Source: Ruminococcus sp. (lineage in GTDB: Bacteria; Bacillota; Clostridia; Oscillospirales; Ruminococcaceae). Taken from it: a stretch of 64,000 nucleotides of DNA. The stretch covers positions 1 through 64,000 of the forward strand of contig JAFQHO010000003.1 in the NCBI GenBank assembly GCA_017397925.1, written 5' to 3'. A program made the position numbers and the translations under genes. Shown one piece after another: positions 43,044-51,743 of this stretch. The notes beneath the pieces were generated by a model that was not told the DNA's origin, ran no database searches, and saw nothing but the letters and a program-made list of their open reading frames with translations. Every line of letters begins with the position of its first letter. The stretch's first letter is position 1.

Positions 43044-44060
43044 TTAAAATTTTATGGAATCAATTGGCATTGTAGCCACCGCATTAAGACTTTCATCAGC
43101 TGTAATTCCCGCTGCAAAGTTGTAGCTTCCCTGACAGGCAATCATAGCGGCATTGTCACCGCATAGACTCAATTCCGGCATATAAAACTCAAAGCCGCGT
43201 TCATCACAGGCTTTTGAAAGAGCCGCGCGAACTCCCGAATTTGCCGAAACACCGCCTGCAAGAGCAATTTTTTTATAGCCGTACTGCTCTGCAGCTCCCA
43301 TAGTTTTTTCAGTGATAATTTCAGAAATTGTCCGCTGAATACTCGCCGAAAGATTATCTTTGTTGATTATCTCACCCTTCTGATCGGCACGGTGAAGCAT
43401 ATTTATAACAGAGGTTTTAAGCCCCGAAAAGCTGAAATCGAACTCATTTCCGGCAACAGCAGGATGAGGCAGCTTAAATGCCAATGCATCGCCATTTTGT
43501 GCGTGACGGTCAATGTGAACTCCCCCGGGGTAAGGAAATCCCATAGCCCTTGCGCATTTGTCAAAGCACTCCCCTGCCGCGTCATCACGAGTTCTACCGA
43601 TAACACGGAACTCCGTATAACTCAGTACCTCGATCAGGTGACTGTGAGCGCCGCTTGCAACAATGCAGAGATAAGGCGGCTCAAGCTCCTTGTGACAGAT
43701 GTAGTTCGCAGCAATATGCCCCGATATATGGTGAACGGGTATAAGAGGCTTTTCAGCTGCAAATGCCAGAGATTTCGCGAAATTAACGCCCACCAGCAGC
43801 GCTCCTATAAGTCCAGGCGCATAAGTAACAGCAATACCGTCCAGGTCTGCAAGAGTAACGTCAGCCTCTTTAAGAGCCTGTTTTGTGACCTCTAAAATAT
43901 TCTCACAATGGCGGCGCGAAGCAATTTCAGGTACTACACCACCGTATTTTTTATGCTCCTCAATCTGCGTTGAAATTACCGAAGAACGGATATTTCTGAA
44001 ATCCTCGCATATACTTGCAGCGGTTTCATCGCAGGAGCTTTCAATTCCTAAAATTAACAT
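43044..44060 (-). CDS. tsaD: tRNA N6-threonylcarbamoyladenosine synthase subunit TsaD
   Basis: A 338-residue protein that transfers threonylcarbamoyl to A37 of ANN-decoding tRNAs. Motifs: GIESSCDETAASI at the N-terminus, HHISGHIAANY with the metal-binding histidines (about 110-115), FDFSFSGLKT, and ALAGGVSANSGVRAAL. Length is normal. It follows rimI by two bases, the usual Firmicutes order, and works with TsaB, TsaC and TsaE encoded elsewhere. Confidence 0.96.
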   Translation of the reverse strand: MLILGIESSCDETAASICEDFRNIRSSVISTQIEEHKKYGGVVPEIASRRHCENILEVTKQALKEADVTLADLDGIAVTYAPGLIGALLVGVNFAKSLAFAAEKPLIPVHHISGHIAANYICHKELEPPYLCIVASGAHSHLIEVLSYTEFRVIGRTRDDAAGECFDKCARAMGFPYPGGVHIDRHAQNGDALAFKLPHPAVAGNEFDFSFSGLKTSVINMLHRADQKGEIINKDNLSASIQRTISEIITEKTMGAAEQYGYKKIALAGGVSANSGVRAALSKACDERGFEFYMPELSLCGDNAAMIACQGSYNFAAGITADESLNAVATMPIDSIKF

Positions 44061-44062
44061 AT

Positions 44063-44521
44063 TCAGCCTTCTTTATTCAATAATTTTTGCATTACAACAG
44101 CATTTTCATCGGGAAAACTATAAAAGTTTTTCCTTAAGGATATTTTTTGAAATCCAAATTTTTGGTATAAGCCTATTGCTGCAGAATTTGATTCACGGAC
44201 TTCAAGAAATATGCTCTCAACAACATCGGGAAGCGTGCGAAAGTATTCCTCCATAAGAGCAGCGGCAAATCCCTTTCGCCTGTGTTCCGGAGAAACAGCA
44301 ACACTTGTTATCTCCGCTTCATCAGCGGCAAAAAAGCCGCATATAAGCCCCGTAATATTGCCATTTTCTACGGTATACAGCACAATTCCGTTATCCTTTG
44401 CAGCCTCGGATTTAAAAGACTCAGCAGACCAGCCCTCTGCTCCTACACATAATTTATCAATGGCGGAAAGGCTTTCAAAAATCTGTTTCTGCGTATTTTT
44501 ATCAGCACGGATTATTTCCAT
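44063..44521 (-). CDS. rimI: Ribosomal-protein-alanine N-acetyltransferase RimI
   Basis: A 152-residue GNAT enzyme. The acetyl-CoA loop is VSPEHRRKGFAAALM and the later part IFLEVRESNSAAIGLYQKFGFQKISLRKNFY is the RimI signature, including the conserved NxxAIxLYxKxGF pattern. The place between polA and tsaD supports RimI. It acetylates the N-terminus of ribosomal protein S18, as known from E. coli. Confidence 0.92.
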   Translation of the reverse strand: MEIIRADKNTQKQIFESLSAIDKLCVGAEGWSAESFKSEAAKDNGIVLYTVENGNITGLICGFFAADEAEITSVAVSPEHRRKGFAAALMEEYFRTLPDVVESIFLEVRESNSAAIGLYQKFGFQKISLRKNFYSFPDENAVVMQKLLNKEG

Positions 44522-44557
44522 TGTTCAAATCCTTTCACAGCAATATAATCCGAATTA

Positions 44558-47092
44558 TCAACCCTTAGCATCATACCAACTGCCGCCTGTATGAACATCA
44601 ACGGCAAGGGGCGCTTTCATCTCACAAACATTGAGCATTTCCTCTTTCAGCAACTCAGCACAGCGGTCAGCGCAGGATATATCAGCCTCAATAATAAGTT
44701 CATCGTGAACCTGCAATATAAGCTCCGCATTGAGCTTTTCAGCCTTTAAACGATGATATACGTTAATCATCGCAATTTTTATAAGGTCGGCAGCCGTACC
44801 CTGAACAGGGGTGTTCATAGCAATTCTCTTGCCAGCTGCCTGTAACATCTTATTTGAAGAAAGGAGTTCGGGGATAAGTCTTTTACGACCAAACATAGTC
44901 GTCACAATGCCAGTTTTCATAGCATTATCAACAGTATCATCCATAAACTGCTGAACCTTCGGATATTTAGCAAGATAATCCGAAATATACTTCTTAGCCT
45001 GCGCAACGGATGTACCGATATCCTTTGACAGGGAGAAAGGTCCCATACCGTAAATTATACCGAAATTAACGGCTTTCGCGGCACTTCGCATCTCAGATGT
45101 AACCATAATCGCAGGCATGTCAAACACCTGCGCCGCCGTGGAGGTATGAATATCCTCTCCCGATGTAAAGGCGGAAATCATATTTTTATCACCGCATAGA
45201 TGCGCCATTACACGCAGCTCAATCTGGCTGTAATCGGCGTCAATCAGCACTTTTCCGCTGTCAGCAACGAAAAATTTACGCATTTCCGCACCAAGCTCTG
45301 TACGCACGGGAATGTTCTGCAAATTCGGCTCAGTTGAGGAAATTCTGCCTGTTCGTGTTTCCGTCTGCTTGAAGGACGTGTGAATTCTTCCGTCCTCAGC
45401 GACTTTTTCAAGAAGTCCGGTAACATAAGTTGAATTCAGCTTGGTGTATTGCCTGTATTTCAACACGTTATCCACGATGGGACAGAAGCTTCTCAATTCC
45501 TCTAAAACCTCAGCATTTGTGGAATATCCGCTTTTTGTCTTTTTCTTGGCAGGAAGTCCCATTTCCTCGAAAAGCACTACACCCAACTGCTTTGGGGACG
45601 AGATATTAAACTCGTGACCGGCTTCGTCGTATATCAGCTGCTGTGTTTCCTCAATCATTTCGGTAAGATATTTTCCGAAATCCCGAACACCCTCCTGTGT
45701 AATTTTTATGCCGTTATGCTCCATTGACGCAAGAACCTCCGTCAGCGGCATTTCGATATTATTCAACAGGTCAGTCATTCCCTCGTTTTCAACGGCCTCA
45801 CGGAGCTTTCCGATAAGCCGCGGAAGTGACGCTAATTCGGCAAATTCGCCATTTTCAGAGCAGTAATGTACGCCATACTCACCACACAGCTTTTCTGTCG
45901 TATAGTCGGAAGCGGATGTATTCAACAGATATCCGCAGATTTCCCCGTCCGTCTTAAGATTGCGGAGATTACCGCCCCGCGCCATAGCCCAGCGATAGTG
46001 AGGCTTTGCGGACATAGTGATTTTTTCGCAGTCTGAAGCCATATAATGAAGAATTATAGCTTCTGAAACCGAAGTATAAACAGTTGTATCATCAAGAACT
46101 GACAGTTTTTCTCCGTCAAATAAATAGGCTGTTGACACGAATTTGTCGATTATTTCATCTGTAAGCTCAGCTGTTGAAAGCTCCACAGGGATATATTCCT
46201 CAACAGTCTTTTCAACAGATTTTTCCGCAGCTGACGCTGAAATTTCAAGCTTATCCAGCAGCTTGTACATCTCCAGTTCAGTGAGAAAACGGCTCAGTTC
46301 AGCCTTGTCAGCCTCCCCGATTTTATAAAAATCAAGGCATTTTTCCACAGGTGCATCACGGACAATGGTAGCAAGCCATTTACTCTCTTTTGCCGATTCT
46401 TTGCCGTTTTCAAGCTTCGTCTTGACACCTTTTGTAAGAGTGGAATCGGCATATTTTTCGTAGAGATTTTCAATCGTGCCGTACTCTTTAATAAGAGCAG
46501 TCGCCGTTTTTTCGCCGATTCCCGCAACTCCCTTGATATTGTCCGAGCTATCACCCATAAGGGCTTTCAGATCAATGAGTTTAATCGGCTCAAAGCCGTA
46601 ATCCTCCATAAATCGGGCAGGAGTATAGTGAATTGTTTCCTTATTTGTGGCAAGGAGAACAGTAACATTTTCATCAACAAGCTGCAGGCTGTCCCTATCT
46701 CCAGTGAGAACATAGCACTGACAGCCGCAATCGGTGCAGCTTTTGGACAGCGTACCGAGGATATCATCAGCCTCAAAGCCCTCACACTCCACAACCTTTA
46801 TGCCCATAAGTGTCAGAAGCTCCTTTACAAGAGGAAGCTGCTGTGCCAGTTCGGGAGGCATACCCTTGCGGTTCGCCTTATAGCTTTCAACCTTTTTATG
46901 GCGGAAAGTAGGCGATTTCAGGTCAAATGCAACCGCAACGGAATCGGGCTGCACATCGCCTAAATTCTTAAGATATATATTCATAAAGCCGAAAATGGCA
47001 TTGGTAAAAACGCCTTTCTTATTGGAAAGCAGCTTTATACCGTAAAATGCGCGGTTTAGTATACTGTTTCCGTCAATAGCAAGAAGCTTCAT
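44558..47092 (-). CDS. polA: DNA polymerase I
   Basis: An 844-residue polymerase. N-terminal 5'-3' exonuclease (1-290, LLAIDGNSILNRAFYG, GFEADDILGTL, GDSSDNIKGVAGIGEKTA). The middle domain has lost the DxE residues of the proofreading exonuclease, as in many Firmicutes. The polymerase has motif A LIDADYSQIELRVMAH, motif B KAVNFGIIYGMG, motif C LILQVHDELIIEA. It fills gaps in repair and replaces RNA primers. The shorter length than the E. coli enzyme (928) agrees with a reduced middle domain. Confidence 0.97.
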   Translation of the reverse strand: MKLLAIDGNSILNRAFYGIKLLSNKKGVFTNAIFGFMNIYLKNLGDVQPDSVAVAFDLKSPTFRHKKVESYKANRKGMPPELAQQLPLVKELLTLMGIKVVECEGFEADDILGTLSKSCTDCGCQCYVLTGDRDSLQLVDENVTVLLATNKETIHYTPARFMEDYGFEPIKLIDLKALMGDSSDNIKGVAGIGEKTATALIKEYGTIENLYEKYADSTLTKGVKTKLENGKESAKESKWLATIVRDAPVEKCLDFYKIGEADKAELSRFLTELEMYKLLDKLEISASAAEKSVEKTVEEYIPVELSTAELTDEIIDKFVSTAYLFDGEKLSVLDDTTVYTSVSEAIILHYMASDCEKITMSAKPHYRWAMARGGNLRNLKTDGEICGYLLNTSASDYTTEKLCGEYGVHYCSENGEFAELASLPRLIGKLREAVENEGMTDLLNNIEMPLTEVLASMEHNGIKITQEGVRDFGKYLTEMIEETQQLIYDEAGHEFNISSPKQLGVVLFEEMGLPAKKKTKSGYSTNAEVLEELRSFCPIVDNVLKYRQYTKLNSTYVTGLLEKVAEDGRIHTSFKQTETRTGRISSTEPNLQNIPVRTELGAEMRKFFVADSGKVLIDADYSQIELRVMAHLCGDKNMISAFTSGEDIHTSTAAQVFDMPAIMVTSEMRSAAKAVNFGIIYGMGPFSLSKDIGTSVAQAKKYISDYLAKYPKVQQFMDDTVDNAMKTGIVTTMFGRKRLIPELLSSNKMLQAAGKRIAMNTPVQGTAADLIKIAMINVYHRLKAEKLNAELILQVHDELIIEADISCADRCAELLKEEMLNVCEMKAPLAVDVHTGGSWYDAKG

Positions 47093-47124
47093 AATATCAC
47101 CTCGTTGTAATCGTTATAGAATTA

Positions 47125-47153
47125 ATTATATCACGTTTAACCTTAAATAGCAA
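47125..47153 (-). promoter_or_regulatory. Promoter of polA
   Basis: On the minus strand TTGCTA (47153-47148), 17 bases, TATAAT (47130-47125), about 33 bases before the start codon of polA. It is divergent from the rplJ promoter. Confidence 0.7.
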
Positions 47154-47192
47154 GGGATTTTAAAAAAATCCGAGAAAATTTCAAAAAAAGGC

Positions 47193-47221
47193 TTGACAAG
47201 CTGTAAAATGTGTGCTATAAT
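47193..47221 (+). promoter_or_regulatory. Promoter of rplJ-rplL
   Basis: Consensus TTGACA (47193-47198), 17 bases, TATAAT (47216-47221). Confidence 0.9.
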
Positions 47222-47227
47222 ATAAAA

Positions 47228-47399
47228 GCTGATTTCAGCACATATCGTATTCTAAAGACAGCAGGCAAGGCAAAAGCCCGTAAGTCCCGCCGAGGAGTGC
47301 AAGTGATAAGAATTATCATTGTCCTTTTCCGAGCTGTCGGCAAAAGGATTTTTTTATTGCCCCGAATACGATAACAAATATTTCGGAGGTGAATACACA
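47228..47399 (+). ncRNA. Ribosomal protein L10 leader
   Basis: The 170-base untranslated leader has the expected place and features of the L10 autoregulatory leader: a paired region AGTGATAAGAATTATCA, GTCCTTTTCCG and CGGCAAAAGGAT repeats, and a first part ATCGTATTC that can pair with GAATACGAT (about 47365). L10-L7/L12 binding would end transcription before rplJ. The RFAM family name is from memory; the call rests on position and pairing. Confidence 0.75.
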
Positions 47400-47912
47400 A
47401 TGCCAAGCAATGCAGTTCTCGAAGCCAAGAAGGCTAAGGTTGAGCAGCTCACAGACCTCATCAAGAATTCCGTATCAGGCGTTCTCGTTGATTACAAGGG
47501 CATCACCGTTGAGGAAGACACAAAGCTCAGAAAGGAGCTTCGTGAGGCAGGAGTTAATTACTTCGTAGAGAAGAACACACTGCTCCTCCGTGCATTCCAG
47601 AATTGCGGTATTGAGGGATTCGAGGAAGTTCTTAACGGAACAACAGCTATCGCTCTCTCAAACGATGACCAGACTGCTCCAGCTCGTATTCTCGGTAAGT
47701 TCGCTGAGAAGGCAGGCGACGAAAAGTTCAATCTCAAGGCAGGCTACGTTGAAGGTGAAGTTTACGATCAGGCTGGAGTTATTGCTCTTTCCAAGATCCC
47801 TTCAAAGGACGTTCTGCTCGCTCAGCTGGTTGGCTCTCTCCAGGGTCCCATGCAGAAGCTCGCAGCTACTCTCAAGGCAGTTGCAGACAAGAAGTCAGAG
47901 GAAGCTGCCTGA
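47400..47912 (+). CDS. rplJ: 50S ribosomal protein L10
   Basis: A 170-residue protein that forms the base of the ribosomal stalk and binds L7/L12 dimers. It starts MPSNAVLEAKKAKVEQLTDLI, followed by the typical VDYKGITVEEDTKLRKELREAG and the C-terminal helical L12-binding part (LKAVADKKSEEAA). TTTCGGAGGTGAAT precedes ATG 47400. It is under L10 leader control. Confidence 0.98.
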   Translation: MPSNAVLEAKKAKVEQLTDLIKNSVSGVLVDYKGITVEEDTKLRKELREAGVNYFVEKNTLLLRAFQNCGIEGFEEVLNGTTAIALSNDDQTAPARILGKFAEKAGDEKFNLKAGYVEGEVYDQAGVIALSKIPSKDVLLAQLVGSLQGPMQKLAATLKAVADKKSEEAA

Positions 47913-47988
47913 TTTCAATTGTTTATCTAAGTTGTCAGCTTAATTCTATCGCCGTAATCGGCAAATATTTATAAAGGAGATTATTATC

Positions 47989-48360
47989 ATGGCTTCAGAG
48001 AAGATCACAAATTTTGTAGAAGAAATCAAGACTCTTTCCGTTCTCGAGCTTGCTGAGCTCGTAGAGGCAATCCAGGAGGAGTTCGGCGTAACAGCAATGG
48101 TTGCTGCTGCTCCCGCTGCTGGCGGTGCAGGTGCTGCTGCTGACGCTAAGACAGAGTTCGACGTAATCCTCGCTTCCTTCGGTGACGCTAAGATGGCTGT
48201 TATCAAGGCTGCTAAGGAGATCCTCGGTCTTGGTCTTAAGGAAGCTAAGGAAGTAGTTGAGTCTGCTCCTAAGGCTATCAAGGAAGGCGTTTCAGAGGCA
48301 GAGGCTAACGAGCTTAAGGAAAAGTTCGAGGCTGCTGGTGCTACAATCGAGATCAAGTAA
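47989..48360 (+). CDS. rplL: 50S ribosomal protein L7/L12
   Basis: A 123-residue stalk protein. N-terminal dimerisation domain (1-35), an Ala/Gly hinge ([16 protein letters not shown]), C-terminal factor-binding domain with [25 protein letters not shown]. It recruits translation GTPases. AAAGGAGATT precedes the ATG. A terminator follows. Confidence 0.98.
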   Translation: MASEKITNFVEEIKTLSVLELAELVEAIQEEFGVTAMVAAAPAAGGAGAAADAKTEFDVILASFGDAKMAVIKAAKEILGLGLKEAKEVVESAPKAIKEGVSEAEANELKEKFEAAGATIEIK

Positions 48361-48381
48361 TTTATTACTTAGTCATTCAAG

Positions 48382-48410
48382 GGCTGTTCCGTTTGGGACA
48401 GCCTTTTTTA
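48382..48410 (+). terminator. Terminator of rplJ-rplL
   Basis: GGCTGTTCC pairs with GGGACAGCC and is followed by TTTTTT. Confidence 0.9.
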
Positions 48411-48431
48411 TTCGAAATACGGAGGAATGTT

Positions 48432-48875
48432 ATGTATTTCCGTGAAATCAAAGAAAATAAAAAGCAATATCTTTCACTTTTGCTGTTGGCTGACGAGCAG
48501 GAAGATATGATTGACCGCTATATCAACAAGGGGACAATGTATGTCCTTGACGATGACGGGGTGAAATGCGAATGTGTGGTAACGGACGAGGGTGAGGGAA
48601 TCCTTGAAATCAAGAACATCGCCACAGAGCCGCAATATCAGGGAAAAGGCTATGCAAGGGCAATAATTGAATTCATCTGCCGCAAATACAAGGGGGAATT
48701 TTCTGTATTGCAAGTCGGCACAGGCGATAGTCCGCTGACTGTTCCTTTTTACGAAAAATGCGGATTTGTCCGTTCTCATACCGTAAAAAATTTTTTTACC
48801 GACAACTACGACCACCCTATATATGAATGTGGTGTATTGCTTACAGATATGATTTATCTGCGGAAAAAGTTATGA
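48432..48875 (+). CDS. GNAT acetyltransferase
   Basis: A 147-residue N-acetyltransferase. The acetyl-CoA loop is EPQYQGKGYARAII and the end has PFYEKCGFVRSHTVKNFF, the GNAT pattern. It is similar to yeast-type or Bacillus small GNATs of unknown substrate. GGAGG lies seven bases before ATG 48432. Confidence 0.87.
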   Translation: MYFREIKENKKQYLSLLLLADEQEDMIDRYINKGTMYVLDDDGVKCECVVTDEGEGILEIKNIATEPQYQGKGYARAIIEFICRKYKGEFSVLQVGTGDSPLTVPFYEKCGFVRSHTVKNFFTDNYDHPIYECGVLLTDMIYLRKKL

Positions 48876-49027
48876 TTTGTTTTGTCATCCCCCTTTATGA
48901 CATAATTTAATTATAAATCAAACTCATCTGATATTGCCCTTATTTTCCCCTCTATATATACATTCAAACGAGAAGGAAAAAACGGACATCAAAATGATAT
49001 ATTTTTATTTTTTAACAATGCCTGCGA

Positions 49028-50053
49028 CTATTCCGCAGGCATTTTTTTGCGTATTTTCGCCGTTTCCGCTATAACTACCCCTGTCATTAAAATAAGCATA
49101 ACTGACGGCACAGGGGATGCTTCACGATAAAGACGCTCACCCGAAGCGAATACTCCAACTGCTCCCGATATGAAAAATGGCTGCAATACGCGGCATATCA
49201 TATAAGTCAAAGCCGCCGCACATATACGCATTATCACAAGGGGCAGAGTTGACAATTTCCCACGGAATATAGCCGAAATCTGAAAGAAAACGCATACTCC
49301 GCCAAATGAAACAAGAGCCGCCGTTGTGGGGATATCCGCAGATATTTCAGATATTGCAGTAATATCAAGTACAGCCTTGTATAACTCCCCCTTGAAAAGT
49401 GCAGATAAACCGCAATATTCAGCCATTTTCGCAAATACTGCAAATATCACGACGCAAAGGCACATATCCCCCAATGCTCTCCCCGAAGACGCTACAGAAT
49501 TTGTCAGTATATCCGCAGAAACGGCTGTATTACGTGTTTTTTCAGCTATGGGATTTTTTTTGAAATATATTGATAAAGCTACCGCCATAATTAACTCTGC
49601 CGCATGATTTGAAATAAGTATAAGTCCCCCGATTTCCGCCGTAGAAGCGGCACAGCCGAAAATAAACGCCGCACCGGAGCCAAAACAAAGCCCTGACATT
49701 ATTTCAGCTGTTCTCTTAGACAATCTGCCCTCGGTATACATAGAGTAAATCATTTTTGCACCCACAGGATATCCCGACACAAGGGAAAAGAGAAATACAG
49801 CTCCGCACTCCCCATCCAAACCGAAAATACGCCGTGTTACAGGAGATATACACCGCCCAACTGTTGATAATACTCCGCTTTTAAGCAGTATAGCGGAAGC
49901 CGCCATCATAGCATAGAGAGAGGGTATAATTATCGTAATACAGCGATTTATTCCCTCCCCTACTGCTGATTTAACCTGTGCTGAAAAAAATAAACAGAAC
50001 AGACAAAAGCTCACAGAAAATAAAACTGTGAGTATTTTTTTTACAATTTTCAT
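49028..50053 (-). CDS. ylbJ: Sporulation integral membrane protein YlbJ-like
   Basis: A protein of about 341 residues with eight or more helices. The sequences FSLVSGYPVGAKMIYSMYTEGRLS and SGLCFGSGAAFIFG are typical of YlbJ, a nucleoside-recognition/Gate-domain membrane protein known from Bacillus to be needed in the mother cell for spore coat formation. The start is put at 50053 (ATG), as the frame upstream uses TTG. It is divergent from yqfC-yqfD, also sporulation genes, a conserved association. Confidence 0.82.
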   Translation of the reverse strand: MKIVKKILTVLFSVSFCLFCLFFSAQVKSAVGEGINRCITIIIPSLYAMMAASAILLKSGVLSTVGRCISPVTRRIFGLDGECGAVFLFSLVSGYPVGAKMIYSMYTEGRLSKRTAEIMSGLCFGSGAAFIFGCAASTAEIGGLILISNHAAELIMAVALSIYFKKNPIAEKTRNTAVSADILTNSVASSGRALGDMCLCVVIFAVFAKMAEYCGLSALFKGELYKAVLDITAISEISADIPTTAALVSFGGVCVFFQISAIFRGKLSTLPLVIMRICAAALTYMICRVLQPFFISGAVGVFASGERLYREASPVPSVMLILMTGVVIAETAKIRKKMPAE

Positions 50054-50108
50054 AACATCACCCAATTAATCATATTATTAAAAACAAACGATTATTCGGA
50101 GGTTATAT

Positions 50109-50369
50109 ATGTTTGATAAATTAACTGACAAAATCAATGCCGCATTCTTTGAAGAAGCAGGCATACATATTGCAGGAAATCGGGAGCTTATACTGGAAAA
50201 TTGCCGCAGAATAGAGGAATGCAGCGATGTATTAATGTCCCTTGCCTGCGGAAAGCTGCTTATTCACATATGGGGAAACGATTTACGTGCATTCGATTAC
50301 AAAACAGGAGGCCTTGTTATCCGCGGCAAAATCTCGCAAATTGAACTGGAAGAAAGGAGCCCCAGATGA
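50109..50369 (+). CDS. yqfC: Sporulation protein YqfC
   Basis: An 86-residue protein of the YabP/YqfC family, with the strand-rich core GIHIAGNRELILENCRRIEECSDVL and LLIHIWGNDLRAFDYKTGGLVIRGKI. In Bacillus it is made in the mother cell under SigE. GGAGG precedes the ATG; the stop overlaps the yqfD start by four bases (ATGA). Confidence 0.88.
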   Translation: MFDKLTDKINAAFFEEAGIHIAGNRELILENCRRIEECSDVLMSLACGKLLIHIWGNDLRAFDYKTGGLVIRGKISQIELEERSPR

Positions 50370-51529
50370 AAAATCAGATACGTGGCTGTGTGAAAATCAA
50401 CGGTACAGGAAAAAATCTATACAGCTTTATAAACGCTCTACATCAGCGAAAAATAGCCATATTCCGCCAATATGTCAAAGGCGGCACACTGTCGGCAGAG
50501 ATATACCACAGCAGTCTTGCCGATGTACAGGAAATTGCGGAGGATATGGGCATATCCCTCACCTGCTATGAATACGGAACACTTTCGGAGCAAATCCGCC
50601 GCAGAAAGGGCAGATTTGGCTTGATACTGGGATTAATTCTCATTCTGGGAGCATCCCTTTACTTTTCAAGCATAATCGTAGCCATCGAAATAGAGGGCAA
50701 CGAAACCGTCAGCGACGGGGTTATCCTCTCAGCACTGTCTGAACTTGGCATTGAGGAAGGTACAAATTTCGGGCAGATAAACTATGTATGGAGCGAAAAT
50801 CAGCTCCGTCTGATGATTGACAAAATCGCCTGGGCAGGTATGCACAGGACGGGAAATCGCCTTGTGGTGGAGGTCACGGAAATTGTGAAAAAGCCCGATA
50901 TGCTTGTTGAGCGTATCCCCTGCAATGTAGTCGCCGCCCACGAAGCTGAAATAATCAGCGTACTTGTCCGCGACGGACAGCTTATGCATATTGTGGGAGA
51001 TTACGTCTTTCCAGGGGATATGCTGATAAACGGTATGACTACCGACCACAACGGAAACATCACTCTCCACCACGCTATGGGGGAAATTATAGGGCGATAC
51101 AGCGACACAGTGGAATTCAGCGGAGCTTTTACAAAGGAACGTATGATTTCCACAGGGAAAACGGACAAACGACGCAGACTAAAGCTGTTCAGCCTTGAAA
51201 TTCCGCTGTATTTCGGGAAAAACCGATATGAATATTCGGATAGCAAAGAATATGACAATCCCCTGTATTTATTCAGCAAAAAGCTGCCCATAAGCATTGA
51301 AACAACTGAATATACGGAGCTTAGCCGAACAGAATCCACTCTGTCAGCAGAGGAGCTTAAAGCTGAGCTAATAGAAAAGATTTATCTTTATGAAAAAAAT
51401 TTTTTAAGCGATTGTGAAATAATCAGCCGCGACATAAAGGAAACGGCAACAGATGAGGAGCTTACTCTGACCGTTACCTATAAATTGCAGGGAGATATAT
51501 GCGAACAACGGGAAATAGCCATTAAATGA
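50366..51529 (+). CDS. yqfD: Sporulation protein YqfD
   Basis: A 387-residue membrane protein: N-terminal soluble domain (1-90, YVKGGTLSAEIYHSS), one membrane helix (about 90-112), and a long extracytoplasmic part with a POTRA/FtsQ-like start (IVAIEIEGNETVSDGVILSALSELGIEEGT). It pairs with YqfC, and the conserved two-gene order supports the call. The role is in early sporulation; the exact function is not known. Confidence 0.9.
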   Translation: MKNQIRGCVKINGTGKNLYSFINALHQRKIAIFRQYVKGGTLSAEIYHSSLADVQEIAEDMGISLTCYEYGTLSEQIRRRKGRFGLILGLILILGASLYFSSIIVAIEIEGNETVSDGVILSALSELGIEEGTNFGQINYVWSENQLRLMIDKIAWAGMHRTGNRLVVEVTEIVKKPDMLVERIPCNVVAAHEAEIISVLVRDGQLMHIVGDYVFPGDMLINGMTTDHNGNITLHHAMGEIIGRYSDTVEFSGAFTKERMISTGKTDKRRRLKLFSLEIPLYFGKNRYEYSDSKEYDNPLYLFSKKLPISIETTEYTELSRTESTLSAEELKAELIEKIYLYEKNFLSDCEIISRDIKETATDEELTLTVTYKLQGDICEQREIAIK

Positions 51530-51743
51530 AGCTTATTATACCATAGAAAGAATAATTACCGTTACGTTTACACCTCATCTGTGCAAATCGGGTTTCCAAA
51601 GGACTCAGTCCCACACAGAGCATAGCTCTGCTCAACGTTCAAGCGCTCTGCAAGGGATGAATTTTCAAACAGTCCTGTGGACTGTTTGAAAAGAGGGGAC
51701 GCTCTGCAAGTGAGAGCGTCCCCTTAATTACATAGAAATCTAT
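51530..51743. terminator. Hairpins between yqfD and the GH5 gene
   Basis: Two perfect stems lie here: TTCAAACAGTC (51664-51674) with GACTGTTTGAA (51680-51690), and GGGGACGCTCT (51695-51705) with AGAGCGTCCCC (51713-51723). The second is followed by TTAATT. They separate two convergent genes and the first may be a repeat. No gene is seen. Confidence 0.7.
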
